NCBI GenBank assembly: GCA_030704615.1
Contig: CM060731.1
Coordinates: 44,144,001 to 44,208,000, forward strand
DNA: 64,000 nt
DNA from: Takakia lepidozioides
Taxonomy: Eukaryota > Streptophyta > Takakiopsida > Takakiales > Takakiaceae
Direction: 5' to 3'
Shown: piece by piece, positions 57,311-64,000 of the stretch
Layout of the letters: each line of letters begins with the position of its first letter
How positions within the stretch are numbered: the stretch's first letter is position 1
The notes under the pieces: generated by a model
The model's input: only the letters and a program-made list of their open reading frames with translations
The model's database searches: none
What the model was told of the DNA's origin: nothing
Program-made: the position numbers and the translations under genes

Positions 57311-57659
57311 ACTCATGGCAGTTTAGCCATTTCTCTAAGGGGTTTAGCCACGCCAAGCTAGGGTTTGTGTCTCTTGGACTCTAGGCTTCTTGGCACCGAA
57401 CTATGGCGGCTGTGAAGAAATCAGCAAGGTATTCTTGCTCTTTCGGCTCCCACACACCACCAATAGTAGCCCTAAGCCATGAGGAAGATGGTTGCCACAA
57501 ACCAAGCCTTCTTTCTCAATTAGACTTCCCAAACACGCCACTAAACTCAATGGTAAACAACCAAGCCTTGCTGGTTTCCAGCCCTTGTGAGCACTCATTC
57601 AAGCGTTTTCCTTGGCCATAGCATCTGTCTTAGAGCCTATTCCAGCCCCCTACACCTGC

Positions 57660-58160
57660 CACTTCAAGAGCCATGCTCTACCTAGGCTTGAGGTTGAAAC
57701 CCCACCTCAAATATGCCCTACAAGTGCTTTTCTTTCACCCAGGTGGGAACCAGCCCTAGCCCTTCCATTCTAGCTCTCTAAAGCTTGAAAACAAAAGCCC
57801 AATGGACTGAAGGCATGCTCCACACATGCCCCACTCTCACCACAAGAGAATCAGCCCCTTTGCTTCATTTCTTGCACCCACAAACCTGAAAATACAAGCT
57901 TCAGCGGGCTGGAAGCATGCTCCACACATGCCCTACAGGGAAACCAGTCCCTTCCAGCCTTTCTTGCACTCCCAAACCTGGAAGTACAAGCCTTCAACAG
58001 GTTGAAAACATGCTCCACACATGCATTGCCCTCACATAAGAGAAGTCAGCCCTTCCCTCTTCCTTACTTGCCCTCCAAGCTTGAAGATGGAAGCTTCAAT
58101 GAGCTGAATACATGCTCTACACATGCAACCTCTTCACACAAGAGGTATCAGCCCCCTATC
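57660..58160 (+). repeat. degenerate tandem repeat, period about 85-105 bases
   Basis: Five imperfect units, each with CATGCTC(C/T)ACACATGC, then a CA-rich stretch, (A)TCAGCCCC or CCAGTCCC, a TTTCTTGCA part, and AAACCTG.AA.TACAAGC. The CATGCTC words fall at about 57670, 57813, 57915, 58008 and 58110. Confidence 0.75.
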
Positions 58161-58553
58161 TTGGCTCCTTGGCTCCTTGATGCTCTCTAAGACAAGACTA
58201 AGCACTCCACAGCCTTTGCCAAGCTCCTGAAACCCTAAGGCTTACATTTCCAGCCACAAGACACTCCTCTTGACTGGTCCTCTTCCCAATCGTGCTTGCT
58301 CATGCATGTACACAATCTGAAACCATCAAGGTGCTCTGGAATTACCTGCGGCATGGTGCTTTCATCTCTGAAGCTGAAGATCGAATGTCAAGGTCTACTA
58401 CCTCGTAACCCACATCGCCTCCGCTTCTAACAACCAAGGGCTCCACGGTGCTCCTTACATAACAACCTGGTTTCTCTCATCCTCAAGCAAAAACCACAAG
58501 TGCTACAACTAACTCGTATCTGGCACTCACAGATACGAGCTGATCTTTCTCGA

Positions 58554-58851
58554 GTGATAAAGAAGAAGAATACAAGCACAAGCTCATGCAAGCTCACAAA
58601 GCTGAAGCATAAACTCATGCATATATAAACTCATCACTCAAATACAAGTCAAGCCAAGTGCACCCCACGCCATGGGGAATCCACACTATGGCGCCATAGC
58701 TAGGCGCGGTGAGGCTCAACTCGAGAAAGATGAGCCTTGCCGTGAAGATAACCACTCCAGGGCCTAAATCTGTCTTGACCCCTGGATTGACACTTGGGCC
58801 AATCCCAAATGTCAATATGTAAAAGCTAGCTATTTCCTAGCTAGTTTCACA
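58554..58851 (-). repeat. LTR-like repeat B, copy 2, with target-site duplication
   Basis: 298 bases; minus strand TGTGAAACTAGCTAGG to CTTTATCAC. It is flanked by CTCGA on both sides (58549-58553 and 58852-58856), so it moved as a unit: a solo LTR or a terminal-repeat miniature element. Confidence 0.85.
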
Positions 58852-58856
58852 CTCGA

Positions 58857-60327
58857 CTTGAGCACCAGAAGTTGCATTAGCAGAGAAGTACTCTGGAATG
58901 CATCCATGATCCCATTAACTTGACATGTATTAAAAACTTCCGATTCAATTTATTCAACTATACCAAAACATCAATTAAAAAATGAAGCATGAATCGGGAT
59001 CGAGTTGAAGAATATGGATGGGAGGGCGGTGATTTGAAGTATGGCGCAACATGAAAAATCGAAGGGTTCTTATTTTGAATTGATTATTTAATATATATAT
59101 ATATGATATGCTTGTGTGATAGGTCAAAAATTTGTCAACCTATCATGTTGAAGCATTTTCTCAAAGTTGTTTGCTACAATGAAAAGCCCAACCGAAAAAT
59201 AAAAATAAAAAAATAAATAAATAAATAAATAAATAAATAAATATATATATATATATATATATACCTAAAAATGTAGGCAGACATGTTAAACGAACACCAT
59301 TGACATACCACTCTCAGTTGAGATTAGTGGCATTTGAAAGTTCCGTAAAGACCCGACCAAGATTAGACCTGGTCAACATTTCTTAGTCAGAGAGGATGAC
59401 ATCTTTCGCGGAAGGATTTCTCCGCAAGGTGAGACCTTGGAAGGTTCCTACTTTTCTCGAGAGAAGACACCTTACGTCACAGAAGGTTCATGCTCTTGTG
59501 AGCCCTCCGATTAAGATGATCCCAACCATCGATGCGTAAAAAAATCCTTGATGTTTCTTTTAAGCAGGGTGAGGCCCTCGGACAAGGGGCCTTACTGAAA
59601 CTCGGGGTGTAGGTTAGAGGGCCCTATTAGTGCCAAAATAACAGTTTTACGAGCAAATTCACCTTGTAAATGGTCCAAATTTGCCAATTTGTTTTCACAA
59701 GGGTTTAGATTAAGTAGTTTAAATACACCAGAAGCTTTAAAATTCCAAAATCAGCCTAATTTACGACCTTCAATGGACATAAATAGCACAACACTTAGGG
59801 AGGTATCCAAAAATCAATTTTTCCCTGTATTGATCACACCAAAATCTATTAAAGGCCATATCCAACCCTATTGTTGTAAATTCAAGCTTCCTATTTATGG
59901 CCAGGTTGGGTTTTATTAAGCCATTCGATTTCACCTACTTAACAGCTATATAGTGGACATTTGGATCTATGAGAGCTTCTAGGAATGAGTGGTCTCTATT
60001 TTACTGACACATGGAGATTGTGGACATCGAAACTTGGCGAAGGGAGTTAGATTGTAATGTGTATATGTGGTCCCATACCGTTTTCAACACTGGTGCTGTG
60101 ACATCGAGAATACAGGGATATGGAAAAGATTGTCAATTTCATTGCATTGAAGAACCAAGACAAAATATAATACGTTGGGTTTCTACTTTATCAATGCTTC
60201 CATGACCAACCTGGCTTTTTCAGCAGAGAAACGAGCTCTCTCTACCTTGCTGCTTCACACTCAACATTTTCTTTAGCCTTATCTATTGCTTTATCTTTCT
60301 TTTCTCTTTCTCTTGAAGCAATTGTCT
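58857..60327. other. AT-rich DNA, no gene recognised
   Basis: Contains an AT tract at 59089-59105 and an (AAAT)n then (AT)n microsatellite at about 59211-59264. The frame 59689-59919 (76 codons) has no recognisable domain. Purine/GA-rich sequence such as GGTGAGACCTTGG at 59430-59590 is unremarkable. Confidence 0.4.
59211..59264 (+). repeat. (AAAT)n-(AT)n microsatellite
   Basis: About eight AAAT units pass directly into about eleven AT units. Confidence 0.95.
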
Positions 60328-60413
60328 TGTCGTGCGCATACGTATAGCTACACAACTACATCGATGTCCAAACCACACAACACATATGTACACACAAACC
60401 AGTTTGCCACAAT
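60328..60413 (+). repeat. LTR-like repeat A, worn partial copy
   Basis: TGTCGTGCGCATACGTATAG and the following CTACACAACTACATCG, ACCACACAACACAT and GTACACAC match the start of 47978-48163, then it breaks off. Same orientation. It could be what remains of the gypsy-2 5' LTR or an unrelated copy. Confidence 0.6.
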
Positions 60414-61581
60414 AGATAAGATACATAAACCAAAGCATAGAGAGAAAAAGAAGACTCGAGCCAAAACCGGCGTAACTAGAGCCACTTCGCCTTACGACTA
60501 CTGCCCCATTTTCGGGGGTGGGCCCTATAAAGAAAACAGGTGTCTAGGGGACACCGGGTAGCCCGGGAATAGTGGTACCTAGGGTACTCGGGGTACCGAA
60601 GACAGATTGGATTCAAGTTGCTTCATCTTACATCCTCAAGATCTTTTCATTTTACTGGTGACAAGCCTTTCACTTGAGGCAGCTTCTTTTTTTCCTTGTT
60701 TTGCTCACCTTACTGGTTTGGTCTAGGAGGTGACGTTGCAATTTTGTGGTTCATATATATAGATGTAGATCATGTTCATAGAATATGAATACTTTCATTA
60801 TGCAACATACTAGGGTAGATCAATAACTCATTATCAAACTAGTGTTAGAAACTACTGCTTCTAAGTTCAATGAAACATATCATAACGTAGAATACACAGA
60901 TGGTATGCCACATGACATTTCCAAAGAGAGGATTGCTAAACCATTGCACGCTGATTTTTTAATTAATTATTATAAGCTTAGCATTTTAATTAAAGAATGT
61001 CGTAGACATTGTTGCTATCACCACAATGATTTAGCTAGAGTCAGTCGTGCTACAGTTTTTCACAGAACTCTTGGTGTTAGACAACTTAAATGAATTCAAG
61101 CTGAAAAATAGAATTAGGCGATAGACTTTAGAAACTAAATTATGACTCATCGCAAGTCACAACGACATCAAGTTCAGGCATCGAAGAATTGTCATCCCGA
61201 AGCTACTTTGACTAGTCTTGTGCCAGTTCCACACCCAAGAAGAAAACGATCATCTGTCAAAGAAAATCTGAACTGTGAAGTGATGGAACATGCGATTAAG
61301 AAGACTTTCAGAAAGGAAAAAACGGGTAAACAAAGCACAACCAAATCCTGGACATCTGAACAGATGGAAACAACAATACCTGAGGTGAAATAAGACTGGA
61401 TTACTATCTCAGGTGACACTTGGAAGTATGGTATCCATCGCATCTCAATTCGATATTGGTTGAATAAAAAGTACAAGCAAAAAAAAAGACTTGGTCCTCG
61501 TACTCAATTAACCACAGAGGAACTGGAGCTTGAAGATGCAAACATTGGGCTGTTCAATTTGTCAAGTTAATTTTCTAGTAG
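60414..61581 (+). other. region with two short frames of unknown nature
   Basis: Frames 60842-61093 (83 codons, includes YYKLSILIKECRRHCCYHHN) and 61142-61393 (83 codons, basic, HPRRKRSSVKENLNCE) lie close together on the plus strand in AT-rich DNA. No family is recognised. They may be parts of a decayed transposon protein or chance frames. Confidence 0.25.
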
Positions 61582-61810
61582 TGTGAAACTATATAAGAAA
61601 TAACTAGTTTTTGTATATTGACATTTAGGCTTTACCAAAATGTCAATCCAGGGGTCAAGAGACTTGTTGGTCTCAGGGCGTGGTTTATCTTCACGGCAGA
61701 CGCGGTGAGGCTCATCTTTCTCGAGTTGAGCCTCCCGCGTCTGGCTATGGCACGCCGTATGTGGATTCCTTACACCTTGGGGTGCACCGGGCTCGACTCC
61801 ATGAGTTGAG
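61582..61810 (+). repeat. LTR-like repeat B, copy 3 (diverged)
   Basis: Starts TGTGAAACTATATAAG and shares GACATTTAGG, TGTCAATCCAGGGGTCAAG, GGTGAGGCTCATCTTTCTCG and ATGGCACGCCGTATGTGGAT with the minus strand of 58554-58851. Older than the other copies by its divergence. Confidence 0.7.
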
Positions 61811-62412
61811 TGAACTGCAAATAAGGTTATAATTTGTTGACACAACCATGCAATATGATATATACATAAATTCCTATAGCGACGTAATGAAACCAGATGA
61901 TTCTCACTCATCAATGCTGGCACCTACCAATGACGACCCTCAGATTATACAGTACCAACATGGCTACTCCCGTGTGTATGCCGACCTCACGCACCCTACA
62001 CTTGCCCCGCTAGCTGACTCTGGATATCCTACTAGTCCAGGGACTCCACATTAACGCTTCCCCTCCCACTGCCCCTTCCAGAGCCATTACCATACATTTC
62101 ATAGAATTTGCATACTGCCATGACCGCTTTCCAAGCTCATCTATCCTCGAAAAATGCCAAAAATATGCATAACTTATCATTGTTATCCGCCGGCGAGGCT
62201 GGGTCACACGCTTATTGTCATCTCTGCGAGAGAGAGACTTAAGCGGCGAATTTCGAAGCTCAAGGATCTATTGAATCGAGACAATTTAAATTTCAGATCT
62301 GCTTAATGCATAGTTGCGCCCCTTATGATAGTATCTTCTTGAATGTATTGGGGCATCTTAACGGTTGTCCCCTCTTTATACACTATGTCATAAAGTATGG
62401 TGGTTGCTCCAA

Positions 62413-62480
62413 ATCTAAAATTACATTACTTATATATCAGAATATGATCTAAAATTACATTACTTATATATCAGAATATG
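62413..62480 (+). repeat. 34-bp perfect tandem duplication
   Basis: Two identical 34-base units beginning ATCTAAAATTACATTACTTA lie head to tail at 62413-62446 and 62447-62480. Confidence 0.95.
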
Positions 62481-62732
62481 TTATGTAGAAATGGTGAAAG
62501 GTATTTGATCCAACACTTCAGTATTTTATGCAATCAAAATTTGTAGATCACTTCGTTGTATTAGAATTATGTCCATGATAGGAGCTATAAAGGTGGCTTT
62601 ATGGTGCTTTCATGGCTGCAATAGGAGATGTGGTTTGATCCATAGTGGGTAAGAAAGTGGCTTTAATAGAGCGCATTTGCATGGCAAATATGAGGTATCT
62701 TGCTATGGTAGGGCCCTCTACCCTAGGCACTT

Positions 62733-62760
62733 GGCTACCGCCTCGTGCGAGGCGGTAGCC
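62733..62760. repeat. 12-bp perfect hairpin
   Basis: GGCTACCGCCTC, loop GTGC, GAGGCGGTAGCC. It is GC-rich in an otherwise AT-rich neighbourhood, and a second smaller inverted repeat (GAGGCC.CCTGGGGCC) follows at about 62776-62794. No gene or array is associated. Confidence 0.85.
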
Positions 62761-63139
62761 CTCATTTTAGGAAGGAGGCCGCCCTCCTGGGGCCTCACCC
62801 TGCCATGTACAGTCAACCCTATTTTACTATTACCTGCTTATGTGATATTTCACTGTAAATGTTATGGTTTTGATACTCTGGAAAAAATACACTAGAAAGC
62901 ATGTCAAGAATGTTAAATGGTTAATTGTTATTTTATCCTACTCTTCATAATGTTACACCTCCATACTAGTTAGATTCCATAAAGAGACGTCCCCAAAATA
63001 GAGCATCCATTCATGCCTTTCTTTTTTCTCCTGAAGTCACAAACTGGAAAGTGATGGCTCTCATTAAAGGCCGCAACAGTGAGTTATGAGGATAGAAGAT
63101 AGTGTAGACCAGAACACTGATTGGTTATTACTTAAGACG

Positions 63140-63215
63140 GCTATGGCGCACGTAGTGCAGATTCCCCATAGCTTTTGGGGTGTGCTTGGCTTGACTTGTA
63201 ATGCATGAGTGATGG
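63140..63215 (+). repeat. LTR-like repeat B, fragment
   Basis: CTATGGCGCACGTAGTGCAG, ATTCCCCATAG, GGGGTGTGCTTGGCTTGACT and ATGCATGAGTGATG follow the minus strand of 58554-58851 with clear divergence. Confidence 0.6.
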
Positions 63216-63349
63216 TGTCTAGTTTTTATTAATCACTTGAGAGAGATGACCTTGCATCATTAGTGCGAGATGTGAGTTTTTAGTTAAGCACTGTTTACTT
63301 TGAAGCGGTTGCCGTTGTAGTGTTTATTTTGGGTTAATCGGACATTGAA

Positions 63350-63509
63350 GCTGAGAATAGTCCAGCGATGGAAGACTGGTTGTCCCCCAGTAGAGTGATG
63401 AAAACAGTCCAGCCATTAGACCATGCACATGGAGCAAAGGCATCACAACAAGCAATCTATCAATTGGGTAAGTGGCCGCAATATGCTGAAGTGAGGATGT
63501 CAGGTTTGC
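63350..63509 (-). pseudogene. acyl-activating enzyme fragment (AAE3/oxalyl-CoA synthetase-like)
   Basis: After an acceptor-like TTATGCAG the minus strand reads ANLTSSLQHIAATYPIDR and then LLVVMPLLHVHGLMAGLFSS. This is the region after the P-loop of AMP-forming acyl-CoA ligases, closest in my reading to plant oxalyl-CoA synthetase (AAE3). About 20 residues on, the match continues in another frame (AGLFSASMSD), so a one-base change has broken it near 63372. No other exon of the enzyme was found around it, and the residues before the acceptor do not continue the enzyme. It is therefore a fragment or a single displaced exon. Confidence 0.7.
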
Positions 63510-63605
63510 CTGCATAAGAGCCTGAAAATGGTCGGTCACCTTTGGCTGGTGATTTGCGTGGGTGCAAGGAAATGGGTGGGATGAGCTACCAGGTACACCA
63601 TCCAT

Positions 63606-64000
63606 GGTTCTTCAATGGAGTTGGGCCTAAGGCCTGAAGCATTTCGGCATGAGCTGATGGGCTGGTTGAACACCAAGCCTGTGGCAAGGAAGGAGGTGCT
63701 GGATTTTTGTTTTTAGTCAGGATTTAAGAGAGCTGATATTCTTGGGCAGATGCAGTAAGTTGGCAGTTAGGCCTGCATGAAGCAGTGCATTTGCTTGGTC
63801 TGTTTCAGCCTAAGTTTAAGCCCAACTGTGACATCGGGTTTTAACCATCAACAACTTGAATGTGGGAGAACGTGTTCAATTAACTGGCTGGCTGAAATGT
63901 GATTTTTAAGCATGATGACCGCATGGGAGAAGGCATCAAAACAATAGGGCTGGAGCGACTGATATTGACATGGCTGACATCAGGTCTCATGGAGTGTGAT
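63606..64000. other. window end, nothing recognised
   Basis: No coding frame, repeat or RNA gene could be supported in these last bases. Confidence 0.4.

Larger units (their letters stand above)
56042..58548. other. repeat-rich DNA upstream of gypsy-2 gag
   Basis: This should hold the gypsy-2 leader, but no copy of its short LTR is found here. Two arrays occupy most of it (56769-57310 and about 57660-58160). Frames such as 56981-57361 are translations of the first array. No host gene was seen. Confidence 0.5.

Overview
The window is a piece of a streptophyte (plant-lineage) nuclear genome. Its genes are broken into many exons with GT..AG introns. The recognisable host proteins are a plant-type ZNT9/MTPC4 metal transporter, a BTB/POZ-TAZ protein and an OVATE-domain protein, and about half of the window is LTR retrotransposon. 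This mix suits a charophyte alga (for example a Chara-like genome) or an early land plant. The species cannot be fixed from the sequence.

Layout. 0.8-5.6 kb: cation-diffusion-facilitator gene (+), with a decayed duplicate exon in one intron. 6.3-8.8 kb: a less certain multi-exon gene (+) ending in an STI1/Hip-like motif. 10.2-11.3 kb: single-exon acidic type II membrane protein (+). 12.4-17.3 kb: complete six-exon BTB/TAZ gene (-). 21.6-24.5 kb: at least five exons of an OVATE family gene (-). 24.5-27.3 kb: no confident gene.

27.3-47.4 kb: a nested and rearranged retroelement complex. A copia element (+) with 422-bp LTRs was hit by a gypsy element (gypsy-1, on -, with 1.03-kb LTRs) close to the end of its pol. 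Afterwards a segment of about 5.2 kb was inverted. It carries the gypsy-1 gag and 5' LTR, the copia tail and 3' LTR, and 1.7 kb of host flank. Matching target-site duplications (CGAAT for gypsy-1, TGAAC for copia), now in inverted orientation, prove the original continuity.

48.0-56.0 kb: a second gypsy element (gypsy-2, on -). It carries gag, protease, a cytosine-5 DNA methyltransferase domain between protease and reverse transcriptase, and integrase with a PHD finger at the extreme C-terminus. Its RT-C/RNase H/integrase-N block is itself inverted. A retrotransposon combining a DNA methylation writer with a chromatin reader is the most interesting system in the window. Both gypsy elements and the copia are damaged, and most in-frame stops can be explained by C-to-T or G-to-A transitions, as expected from deamination of methylated cytosine.

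56.0-64.0 kb: degenerate tandem repeats, a small LTR-like repeat family (four copies in the window), microsatellites, AT-rich DNA, and one frameshifted fragment of an acyl-activating enzyme (oxalyl-CoA synthetase/AAE3-like).
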